DNA of 64,000 nt from Tamarix chinensis (Eukaryota > Streptophyta > Magnoliopsida > Caryophyllales > Tamaricaceae), in assembly GCA_030549775.1 (NCBI GenBank), contig CM060174.1, forward strand, positions 99,588,132 through 99,652,131. The letters run 5' to 3'. The notes beneath the pieces are model-generated. The model was not told the DNA's origin, searched no databases, and saw nothing but the letters and a program-made list of their open reading frames with translations. Shown here in pieces: positions 22,311-32,940 of the stretch. A program made the translations under genes and the position numbers. Positions within the stretch are counted from its first letter, which is position 1, and each line of letters starts with the position of its first letter.

Positions 22311-24639
22311 TGGGGAAAAACCAACCCCAAAAAAATGCACTTACACACAATTAAATTCCATAATCTTTATTTAATCAATCTGAACATCAACCTTGGGTCA
22401 TTCAAGGTTCTTAACACAATAAATAAGGATCTACATGTGAAATACCAAAATCATGCTTGGAATCTCAATAAAATCATGATTGCACTTCATAGATACAATA
22501 AGAATTGGAAAACATGCATCATATTCTTTTATTGTTAGGCCATCATGCAATAACCTATCCATCATATCACATATACTATTGCCACTAAAGACACTCCAAA
22601 TATCATAGGGAATTATGAATCTAAAATCATACTCATGAGGCTTATAAATATAAGAATTTAAGTTAAGCTTTCTACCACTTCTTTCATTCATTGCATAATA
22701 AATAGGTTCAAGCACATTATCATATCTAATATTCATGTTATCCCATACTTATAGAAAATGCACTATACTTACCCATAACATTTCCTATAAAAATAAGGCA
22801 GATAATTTTTTTACCTCAAAAGAGCTGAGCAACACACCAAAGAGAGAAAAAATTCTTTGAAAAATCCCTCCTTTCCTAATGAACATACACTAGAACACCT
22901 TCCTAATGAGAAAACATATTACACCAGAGATGAAGCTAAACCCTTACTCCTTTCCCAAACCTAACCCCATCTTGCTTAAGGTCAAAACAAGAAGGAGATA
23001 GCAACACTATTAGAAGAGGAAAGGAAGATAAGAAACAAAAGTCAAGGAGAGAAATGTGGTAAAGAAAGTATGAAGAAAATAATGCAATACAAAGGTGAGA
23101 AAATGAAGCATTTAGGTTCGAATTACCGAGGGATCTATTGAAAAAAGAAAGGTAAGGGAGTGTATACATTGAGACTCCAAACCCTAGCTCAAGTCTAAGA
23201 TTCAAAGTGCAAGTTTTGAAGGTTCAGAGCTATTATTTATGCCTCTGAACTGAATTGGTTAAACTACAATGTTCTGGGTAATGTGCCTCAGAAATTTAGA
23301 ACACAATAAGGGGATAATGATAACAATGGAAGGGAATCAAAGTTCAACAATCTATAAAGATAGTATGAGCAAATAATCCACTCAAGAATCTCATAGAAGA
23401 GAGAGAAAAGAGGGGACAGGAAGACATGTAATCCCCCAAAATTTTAAAAGTGTATAATTTAATAAATAAATTTTATTTGGGATAAATTAGCCTTTAAATC
23501 TATTTAGATTTAGTTTAATTATTTATAGATTTTTGAGTATATAAAATTGGATATAAATATTTAATAAATTAAAATAATTTTTTTTATTTTATCCACTCTT
23601 ATTATTTAAATAAATTTTCAAACCCTTATTTTACTAAAATTATCCTTTTTTAAACCCTTATATTTTAATTATATTAAATTAAATTATTAAATAAATTTAT
23701 TACCCAAAAATATTGTTTTTTATAATTCGAGATGATTGATTAATGATGAACTAATAGCCTTAAGGCCCTAAAAGTATCGATTATTCATTATGGCATATTA
23801 ATATTTGGTTGACCTATTAAGTATGTGAATGTACGAAAGTGAATGTTAAGTATACACCATTGATATTAGATCGACTTGCCGAATATGTGAATGTATGGAT
23901 CTGAATGTTATGTTTATACATGTCGTTATGTATGGATACAGTAGTACATCATGCGTTACATTGCGGACCTACTTTTAAGTGCGTTTTTAAAGGATTACTC
24001 AGTACCGTAATATTGAAGGGTTCCATTCGGGGGCCCCTGCCTATTCAATAGGTAGAACCCCTTGCAGTTTTACGCTGTTAGAGTTTTACTCTGTCTCCTT
24101 GAATTTTGTAATTTTAATGTATTCGTTGTTTTGTAACTACCACTTGATGGATTATATTTACTTGCACTACTCTGATTTAATTATTAGTCGAGTTTCTCAT
24201 AATTTGTATTTTTCTCCTTTAGCCTTAACACTTGGTACTGGAATGGTATGAATGAACCGGTTTGGTACTAAGTGTGGCGGTTGTAATCCCCCAAAATTTT
24301 TAAAAGCCTATAATTTAATAAATCACTTTTATTAGGGATAATTTAACTCTTAAACTTTTCAATTTAATTATTTTGAGGATTTTGCCTTTTAAATTTATTT
24401 AATTTCATTATTTTTAATTATTTTGAGGATTGTGAGTATATAAAATTAGATGTGAATATTTAATAAATTAAAATAAATAAATTGCTATTTTATCATACTC
24501 ATTTTATTTAAATAAGGTTTCAAACCAATAATTTCTAAGAGTTACCTTTTAAACTAATATAATAAAATATATTAAGTTAAATTATTAAAATTTTGTTTAT
24601 CTACCAAAAATACTACAACCTAATCCCCATAAGCTATCT

Positions 24640-25640
24640 TATTTATTTTCTCCCATATTTTCCCATTTTCACATTTCCTTATTTTTCCTTTTCTCTTTTT
24701 CTCTCTCCCCCCTCTCCTTTGTCCCTTCTTTCTCCCATTTCCCCCGACTAGGCCAGCCCACTGGCCCAGATCAATTTTCTCCTCCCCCGTCTCGCATGCC
24801 AGGCCCGCCCCGCTGCTCCTTCGCCCGAACCGCCCGGCCGGTCGCCCCTTTCTTTTTCTTTTCTCCCCTGGACCGACCGGTCCAGCCCCCTTTCCCTTTC
24901 CTCCTTCCCCGCGCGCGACCTGCAAATCGCCGCCCTCCCCTTCTACGCCGACCAGCCTCCTGTGCAGCCTGCACACCTCCTCCCTCTCTTCTGCATCATT
25001 CGTCTGTCCCTCCTTGACCAACCGACACCCCCATGCCTCACACAGGCCTGCTACCGCCCCCTTCCTTTTTTTCGACCAAACAACAGGTTTGCCATGGCAG
25101 ACCCGCGTCGGCCTGCCACCGATGACCGGCGTGCCAAATTCCCGCCTGCTCATACCTTCCTCTGTCCCCTCTCTCGATCCTCCCCCATTTTCAAGCCTAT
25201 AAATACCCCCAAGAGTCCAGCATCAGGCTCTTTTGAAACCGCAGCCCAGAAACCCCCTTGCGTCATCCCTGTTTCAGATAGCCACCCATCGCCCCCGCCC
25301 GATCCACCCACGAAACTCTCCCTTGCATCACCCTCCCTCACCCCTCGGTTTGCTCTACACGAGCCACCCCGGCCGTGCAAAGGGCTCTTCCCGATCAGCC
25401 TTGCTTTGAGCCCCGCCACCCTTCTCACCACCGCCCACCGCCGGTGCCGCCACTTCTAGCACCCCTTCTGCCTTCTAAAACCACCAGGGGAGCTTCCTCA
25501 ACCACCCCAAACCTTCTTTTTCCCCTTCCAGCCTCTCCTCTTCCTTTCTCCTCCCTCCACCACTTCTCCACCTCTCTTCTCCCCCATCACCGCCGCCGCC
25601 GTGCGCCGCCAGCACCCCTAGGTGGTCCTCTAAACTCCCC
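24640..25640 (+). other. C-rich, GC-rich block of LTR2
   Basis: The C-rich strand is the element sense strand. LTR3 (50,330-51,480) and LTR4 (60,900-62,000) hold matching blocks on the minus strand. The block surrounds the TATA box and probably acts as promoter and first leader. Open frames of 60-177 codons on both strands are proline- or arginine-rich, overlap one another and are best explained by composition. Confidence 0.6.
25198..25205 (+). promoter_or_regulatory. TATA box of LTR2
   Basis: TATAAATA stands in AAGCCTATAAATACCCCC, 916 bp from the LTR start. It implies a start of transcription near 25,230 and an R-U5 part of about 3.3 kb. Confidence 0.65.
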
Positions 25641-25673
25641 AACCCCTAAACCCTTGTTATACAAATGCTAGTT

Positions 25674-25960
25674 ATTTTTAGTAGTATTATTAGTATTATT
25701 CTTAATGTTGTTATTATTATTATTATTATTTAACCTAACCTTGAAATATTTATAACTGTTATTATTACTATTATTAATGACCTATAACTTTAGTATTATT
25801 ATTTTAACATCATTATTGTTATTATTACTAGTATTACTATTATCATTATTATTATGTTTATTATTATTATTATTATTATTATTTTTAGTTCCTTGTCACT
25901 ATTAGTAATATTTCATATATCACTAACCTTACTATCACTACTACTATCATCATTATTAGT
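25674..25960 (+). repeat. ATT-rich trinucleotide tract of LTR2
   Basis: (TTA)n and (ATT)n runs broken by other triplets lie just after the GC block. The much longer tract of LTR4 (59585-60880) occupies the same place. Confidence 0.75.
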
Positions 25961-27406
25961 ACCATTGAAACTATTACTGTTAATAATAAATATTATTAAA
26001 ATTACTTTAAATTATTGTAGCTATTAAGACCTACTTTTTATTAGTAGTAGTATGATTAGCTACCTTAGGAATAATAACCCTACTTTTACTTATAAAAGTA
26101 TTATTATTATTTTTAGCCCTAATGGTAAGTTATGATAAGGGTAAGGTAGGAAGAATAGTCAGTTTGGTTAGAGGGAAGTTAATCCATAGTTTTCCCTCTT
26201 ATAGGCGAATCAAGTCAAAACCCGGAGGAGGCGTAGGAACGTGCTCCAAGACCGGTGCCGTATTAGGTAAGGATATGTCTAAGGTCCCTACGTCTTATGT
26301 GACTTGTATGCCTTGGATGCTTTGTATATATATCATGTCCTGTTGTGTATCACATGATTGTCCTTAACATGTTTTATGCGTAGCGCAGCTTGGAGTTAAG
26401 GTACGTGGTATGTGTTTTTCTTATGACATGAATGTGATATCCATATGTGGTGATTATGATGCGCTGTGACATGATGTAACCCTCTAGGATATGCATGTTA
26501 GGGTTATTATTATTATGACATGGAGATGAAAGGACAAAAAGAAATAAATGGGAAGTGAGTTGCTAAAGGGGGGTATGAGGTTGACCAAAATGAATAAGAG
26601 ATGAGAACTATGCATGGGAATTCTAGGGTTTGCATGGGAACTTCGAGAGTTTGCATGGGTTGGATAAAACTTGCATGGGGATGATCGTTATGTGAGAAAA
26701 GTTGTATTAAGGTGTAAATAAGCTAAAAGGAGAGTTGTGGAGTGTTTGGAGACTTGGGATGAAAAATAATACGTAGGTTGGTGTAAGGGTGTATAAGGGA
26801 CCCGATTAGGGTTTTGGGAGAAAGTAGTAATCTGGAAAATGTGGAAGTAAAAATGATTAAGGGAGAGTGGAGTACGGGTTAAGAGTGGAAATTGTTGTAT
26901 AAGGGGTGATTATGGGTATCATGGGAGAGAAGAGATATTGGGTGAAAAAGAGAGGGGTTACTTGTGGGAGAAGAAAGGTGCTAGGGTTGAAGTGGCTAAC
27001 TAGGGTTTTTCGGTCACATGTGGAATCGAGGGGTAAAGCGATATGATTTGGGATTGGATCTAAATGAGATGAGGTGTGGGACGATAAATGGAGTAATGGT
27101 AGTGTAAGTGAGAGAAAGTTGGGCCACATAGGTCCAATTAGGGTTTCCAAGGGAAAACCCTAGAGGGAGATAGCATGTGGAGTGGATGTCACGAGGTGTT
27201 GGGCCTTAACCTACACCCTTAAGAGTTGGTTTTCATTATGTGTAAGTGTAAAGGGGAATAGATATCGAGGTGTGATAAGGGGAACAAGTGTCCCAAGATA
27301 TGGGACGGGTCCTCCTGGGAGGATAAGTGTGGATATAGTTAGCCGTGCATGTCAAGGGTAAAATACTTTCAAATAAGATATGTTAAGACACTAATCACTT
27401 AAAGAG

Positions 27407-27770
27407 AAAGATGTTGAGCTGGACCCAGACCGGTCCACCGGCGATTAATAGTGGTTAGGGCCAGGGTGCCCTACATGACTGGTCTACCGGCTATAATAGT
27501 GGTCAGGCGCGTTTTGCCCTACATGATTTCTGGTCCACCGGCTATAATAGTGGGGGATTCCGTGCTCAACAAACCGAGCGTAATAACGATAAGACATGGG
27601 AAAGACACAAAGTAATTACAGTGAAACATCATGTGAGTCGGGGCCATATCGGTCCACCGGCGAATAATAGTGGTCAGGAGCGTTTTGCCCTGTATGACCG
27701 GTCCACCGGCTATAATAGTGGTCAGGCGCATTTTGCCCTGCACGATCGGTCCACTGGCTATAATAGTAGG
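27407..27770 (+). repeat. CCGGTCCACCGG palindrome array of LTR2
   Basis: Full CCGGTCCACCGG copies lie at 27430-27441 and 27698-27709, with one-base variants near 27,479, 27,530, 27,649 and 27,747. Most are followed by CTATAATAGTGG, then 'GTCAGGCGCGTTTTGCCCT'. Two 'ATGTTGAGCTGGACC' or 'ATGTGAGTCGGGGCC' lead-ins show a longer repeat order. CCGG-TCCA-CCGG can fold into a 4-bp GC stem with a tetraloop. Confidence 0.8.
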
Positions 27771-27965
27771 GTTTCCTTACTAACATGAATTGATAAAGAC
27801 TCTGCTGTGAATCAACTTTATATTTACCAGAGATCTAAAGAATAAGACTATCCAGACTATAGCTGGCCTTTATCATCTATTTTACTTCTTGCAGCTCACG
27901 TGATTATGCCATGTATACTGTGTTGTGTGTTTTGTATGTTGGCCTTAGCGCATCTGTTACCTTAC

Positions 27966-28022
27966 TCAGTACGTAGCGTACTGACTACCCGTTTCATGGG
28001 TGCTGCTCATTCCCACGAGCAG
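27966..28022 (+). other. Two adjacent hairpins of LTR2
   Basis: Hairpin I is TCAGTACG (27966-27973), loop TAG, CGTACTGA (27977-27984), a perfect 8-bp stem. Hairpin II is CTGCTC (28003-28008), an 8-nt loop, GAGCAG (28017-28022), a perfect 6-bp stem. Both have counterparts in other LTRs of the family, with changed loops and, for hairpin II, changed stem sequence. Confidence 0.7.
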
Positions 28023-28040
28023 AGGACCCACCTGAGTTTG

Positions 28041-28050
28041 TGCAGGTAGG
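28041..28050 (+). promoter_or_regulatory. Splice-donor-like site after the hairpins
   Basis: TGCAGGTAGG fits a plant 5' splice site (CAG|GTAGG). Matching TGCAGGT motifs occur after the hairpins on the minus strand in LTR3 (46981-46988), LTR4 (57271-57280) and V (3721-3730). Use as a donor is inference. Confidence 0.35.
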
Positions 28051-29219
28051 AGACGATATCTTCGATGCCTACGACTCTTACGAGGCATCGGGCGGGGCTG
28101 AGAGTGAAGCCTAGACTTGGCCTGGGGACCGAGAGCGACATGGCCGGACTCTCCTTCTCATTTTATTTTACCGCGTATCGTTTTATTTTAGTTCTGTTTT
28201 GTCGTACGACACTTTATGTTCCTTGAGAACCTTGTCTATGTACCCCTTTTGCTTGTAAACCTTTTTATGCGTATTGTGAATTTTATATTGTGAACTATTT
28301 AACCTCCTTATTAATTTTTGTTTCAAGTATTAGCTTTTGTTTGATGGTAATCCATTTTAGCCTTAGCACTGAGTACTGGAACGGTAGGAGTGAACCAGTC
28401 TGGTACTGAGTGTGGCGGTAATATCCCCATAATTCACAGTTTTCTTATTTTGCTTCTGTTAATTCTTTCCTTTAAAACGAAATTTTTCAGTAGTGAATTT
28501 TGGGGGTGTTACAGCGGTAATACCCCAGACTTCACGGTTTATTATTTCGCTTCCGTAAATTTTCTTTTAATTAAACGAAATTTTTCAGTAGTGAATTTTG
28601 GGAGTGTTACAAGACAACTGAGCAAAATTCATGAAAGTGACTTCTCATAAATTACTTCTTTGTAAATTCATTGAAAATCGATAGAAAAAGGTTAGGCATG
28701 ATCAAAAGCTATGTAAAAATCATAAACAAATCACTCAAAACATAATCACAATGCTAGAAAAGTTTTGGAGAAGGATTTATACTAAAAATTGAGTCCGACG
28801 AACAGCCAATTTGGTCGAACCAGTTGACTGGTACCTCATACTAGTCGATCGGTCTGTCAAGTTTCAAAACTAAAAATTGAGGAATAAACCAATCGATTGA
28901 TACCTCCAACTAGTAGATTAGTTTTCCTATAAAACCAATTATCTTCCAAAATTCAAAGTAAGCTTAACCAAAAACCATATCAATCTTAAACACATCTCTA
29001 AAACAAGATAAAAAACACTTAGATCATCATCAAAGGCATAGATTAATGCACATTAAAAATCCTAAGAAGTGGGGTATTACAAATAAGGCTAGAATAACAT
29101 GAATTAGATGACATGGGTTGGTTAATGTTGGGTGTGATTTACTTGAATGAAGGATTATTGAGTGTATTAGTGTATATATCATTAAAAAAACATGATTAGT
29201 GTATTATTAACCAAGTATT

Positions 29220-29960
29220 TGGTTAAATGAAATCAACTAGGGAGGAAATCTAATTGGGATCTAGTTAGAGGTTGTTAGGATAAATAAAGATAGTTAGGAG
29301 TTTGGTTAGAATTTAATATAATAGATTAAATTGGCAAAGAAGACCTAAAAATAGTCACTTAAGAGATAAATAGAAACAAGCTCTAAAAATTAAGAAAAAT
29401 TGTGTGAAGGTGCAAAATAATTTTAGGAAGATAATTATATAAAAATATTGAATATTAGAGTTGGTTTGAAGTTTGAAGAATGAAAAGCTAGAGAAAACAT
29501 CAAAAATAAATAATCCGTATTTTTTTTTTTGCAAACGAGCAAAATATATAATGAAAGACCCGTACATGTACAGATTGATGCATAATGATTTTAGAAAATC
29601 AAATATATAAAAATATTTTATCTTAGAATTCACTTGGAGCCCAAGTAGATTAAATGAATAATAATAGATAAAATCGTTCAATGGTGTAAATGAAATTTTT
29701 TACAATTTAACAATTTGGAAGGAATATTGAATAAAAATAGAATGAATTGAGTTGATAGGCTTAGAAATATTTTTAGAATGAATTATGAATTTTAGATGAG
29801 TTGGAAATATATATGTGAAAACAATTGAGTCGGAAGATTTTTTTTTAATAAAAAAGTAACTTTCTTCAAATAAATAAAATAAATTACAGAAGACTCAAAT
29901 TTAATATGACTAATAGAAAAATCAATAATAAAATTTTAGAAGTGGATTAGAAGTCTAATT
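29220..29960. repeat. Diverged dispersed repeat, copy 1
   Basis: It shares ordered blocks with 34600-35690: 'ATCTAGTTAG' then 'ACAGTTAGRAGTTTRGTTA', 'TATTAGAGTTGRTT' and 'ACAATTTAAYRATTYGGAAGGA'. No ends were found. It may be the tail of an old LTR of the same superfamily. Confidence 0.5.
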
Positions 29961-30737
29961 ATATGGCAATATAGGATTAAAAAAATAAAGTATTAAAAAT
30001 TCATCGTTTGCATTCACCAAGTCAAAACTAACTATATATAAAATATAGCTACATACACAAAATTATATGCCTAATATTAAAAACACATTCTTGATATCCA
30101 CATTATTAACTATTGGCTTAAAAATAATGTTGGTATTTCTAATAAGTACTCTATCCTTATTAAAAAAAATATTTTATAATTAAATTTTTGTATAAAAAAT
30201 ATTTTTAGTAAAGTCAAAGCCTATTTTTTATTTTTACTCTTATTTTTTTAATTATATTTATATTAAATACTTTGTTATTTTTTAACAAGTAATATAGATA
30301 TAATATTAATATTATTTGTATTACTTTTTTAAAAAATATGTAAATTATTAGAATAAATTTTTTTTATAAGGAAATAGTATAATATTGACTATTAACCTAA
30401 TAACGTTGATATTCGTAATATATCTCACATGCTTAGACTTACATCCTCATTTATTTACTTGAAATTGAAAATTCGTAAAATTGCATGGAACTCTATAAGG
30501 TTGTCGGCGTCACAACTCACAACCAATTATTACGTAATACTTTGCATGTACTTAACTAATGTTTTGTTGGACAACTAAGTTAATTTTCTATTATTACTTT
30601 CATTTAGTTGCTATCATCCATTACATTTAATAAGATTCGAAACTACTTTAGTTCATCGAATTTAACATAAAATATTTTCAAAAGTTATATAAATTTTGGT
30701 ATCTGATTACATAACAAAGCATCCAAAGGGTAGACTA

Positions 30738-31077
30738 CCTTTTAAAAAAATAGTAGTATATATATAGGTAATAAGTTTAAAAAATTATAATTTTATTATT
30801 GATATTTTCAAGACTTAATTGTGATTATATAATTTTAATTTTTTTTAATCATCATGAAAAATAATAATTTATATATACTATAATTAATTAATTATTGTAG
30901 TATTAATTATCATTAACATAATGTTAATTATAATATTATTTATTTTCTGAATAAAAATTTAAGAAATGAGATAACTTTTTTAACTTATATAATCACAATT
31001 AAATTTTAAAAATATTAATAATAAAATTATAATTTTTTAAACTTATTATCTATATATATACTATTATTTTTTTAGAG
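30738..31077. mobile_element. Foldback MITE with arms of about 100 bp
   Basis: The left arm, from about 30,740 ('TAAAAAAATAGTAGTATATA'), is matched by the reverse complement of the right arm, which ends about 31,075 ('TAAAAAAATAATAGTATATA'). The match continues through AATAAGTTTAAAAAATTATA and 'TTAATTGTGATTATATAA'. The middle is AT-rich. No coding sequence or clear target duplication is seen, so the superfamily is open. Confidence 0.7.
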
Positions 31078-32940
31078 GATGGTCTCCTTATGGTAGTTCT
31101 AACATTATCCGAACCAAACAATGTGTACCGTCGGTATCGTCCTATAATTTGCCGTCGGCCGGGTGATTCCACTCGGGTTGCGGCTCAACTCCTCTCTCTC
31201 TCTTTTGATTTCTTCTGATTTCCGTAATTTGTGGGAAATGATGACGACGGTAAAGTTTGGTATGTCTTGCCGTCTGGGCAACTTTACCGCTGTTTGGCCA
31301 AGGGAAAAGGGGGGGATCTACTGGCAAACTTTTTAAATAAATGTAGTTTGTCTATCAAACAGACGTCATCCTGATGTTGATATTTTGTTTGAAACGAACT
31401 TTCCTCTATTTTTACGTATAAAGTTTGAGTCATTCAACATTTTTGGCATCATTTTTTTTAGTTATGACGCAATCCCATGATATTATTAGGACATCAGATA
31501 ATGCAACATCATAGGTCATGATTTTTTCCACGAACAAGTTTTAGTGGTTTTTTTTTTCCCCAACAGCAGTGTTAAAATGGAAAATTATGATAATGTTGAA
31601 TATTATTGCACTGTTTTGAACTCTCATATGATTAGCATTCGTCATTCTTGATTATAGGTCAATATACAATCCACAACATGACTATTGAATAAAACATGAT
31701 ATCATCATCATATCTTTTAATCCCACTTACCAAAATCAAGATCCGCTTGCATTTTCAACAATGCTAACAAATTGTTTATTTATTTTCTACCTTCTTTTAC
31801 TATTGTGGTCAATGAACTATAAATCTTTTGTCTTTTAATTATTAATCGCGACAGATATAAATAATATTATATAGTCAAGTATATCCCATAAGACATAATT
31901 GAATTTTATTTTGTGATATCGTCATGTAAATTAAGGAATGATAAATTGTAGGTAATTATCTGGATATGCAACATCATTGGGTATTGTTGTTACTTATTAG
32001 CTATATATATAATCATTGATCATACGTTTAAGTATCATAAACATGTTAATTAATTATTTACTATTATAGTCATCACCTATGGCTATGAATACTATTTGAA
32101 TCACTTGTTCATGTATACAATAATCCATGTATATTACCAGAAAATAAAATAGGCACGGCTCTACTGGAATTTAGAGAAATGTATGCGCTTATCCCTTGAA
32201 AAATTGAAATATTTTCGCTTTATTTATGTATTTATTTATTTATTGTTTTATATAATGTGTTGCCTTATAAAATGTTTGCATATGCACACGAGTGTTTGTT
32301 TTGTTACATTTTAGCGAAGTGCACCTTGTATATTCAGGATCCATGCATGAGTGCACGATACAATCACTTCTCAAATATTGAGTATTATTTTTTATTTTTT
32401 ATTTTCAAACACTTTCGGTAACACAAAAGGCTTTGTCCGTTTGCTGATCAACGCGCATTCACTGCCCTTTGGCAAAAGGATCTCCGGGATTGATCAAATC
32501 CCCACGTAGGCAAGCATAAAACTGCTGACATGTAATGCACAATAACCTCTCCACGAACTTTTGATTGGTCTGTAATATTTATTCTTACCTAAATCAATTT
32601 GCAAATTTATTAAATAAGTTTGTCCTCTTCGATCCTAAAAAGCTTTGAAGGGGACATTGGTCACATGCATTATGATTATGTGGCGTCAATTTGACATTCG
32701 CCCATACTAATATGGATCGTGCGCATACAACATGAATATATATATAATTTCTGATGTGATTTTATATTGGGGATCTTATAATAGCATGAACACCAATTAT
32801 TTTAGATGGGTTGGACTTTGATCTTCACCAATAATAGGTTTTGTGCATACTGATCATGGGTTGGACAAGGCTTTATAACTCCGATTGGTAAAATGCGGTT
32901 TAGAGAATTTGGTAAATAGAGTTTTAATTATATGCTCCAC
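31078..32940. other. Intergenic DNA, no gene recognised
   Basis: A GC-richer patch (31,110-31,330) contains a (CT)n tract and 'GCCGTCGGCCG', but no convincing frame. The rest is AT-rich without element ends. A segment near 32,410-32,540 is less AT-biased but unrecognised. Confidence 0.5.

Larger units (their letters stand above)
24282..28513 (+). mobile_element. Solo LTR2, nested in LTR1
   Basis: This 4232-bp LTR runs from TGTAATCCCCCAAAA to TTTTGGGGGTGTTACA. It is flanked by a perfect duplication GCGGT (24277-24281 and 28514-28518) inside the 3' part of LTR1. In order it holds an AT-rich start, a C-rich GC block (24,640-25,640), TATAAATA (25198-25205), an ATT tract (25,674-25,960), a palindrome array (27,407-27,770), hairpins (27966-28022), a TGCAGGTAGG site (28041-28050) and a conserved 3' end with 'GTGTGGCGGTAATA'. 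It is the youngest layer of this nest and the best reference copy in the window. It has no gag or pol. Confidence 0.92.
23427..28611 (+). mobile_element. Solo LTR1, internally deleted, interrupted by LTR2
   Basis: The start TGTAATCCCCC and the end GGAGTGTTACA are flanked by a perfect duplication AGACA (23422-23426 and 28612-28616). LTR2 splits it at 24,281. The LTR1 parts add up to about 0.95 kb against 4.2 kb for LTR2. It keeps the first 300 or so bp and the hairpin-bearing 3' part, but lacks the GC block, TATA box, ATT tract and palindrome array. Two foldbacks remain: TCAGTA / TATTGA (about 23,999-24,016) and CTGCCTAT / ATAGGTAG (24037-24055). Confidence 0.9.
19590..29081 (-). mobile_element. 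Solo LTR 'W', interrupted by LTR1 and LTR2
   Basis: The left end TGGAACACCCCC (decayed TGTAACACCCCC) and the right end GGGGTATTACA are flanked by AATAG (19585-19589) and AATAA (29082-29086), a duplication with one change. LTR1 splits it at 23,426. The right part (28617-29081) continues the palindrome-bearing region. W without inserts is about 4.3 kb. It shares with V the 'GTGGACATAAGTCTAG'-type units (20,880-20,950) and GATCGA palindromes, so they form a subfamily. A hairpin lies at 20068-20087 and only a weak TATA-like site near 23,235 is seen. Confidence 0.75.

Noticed and set aside
24620..25671. Several 60-177 codon frames in the GC block of LTR2
   Set aside because: They overlap each other on both strands, follow base composition and have no recognisable domain.
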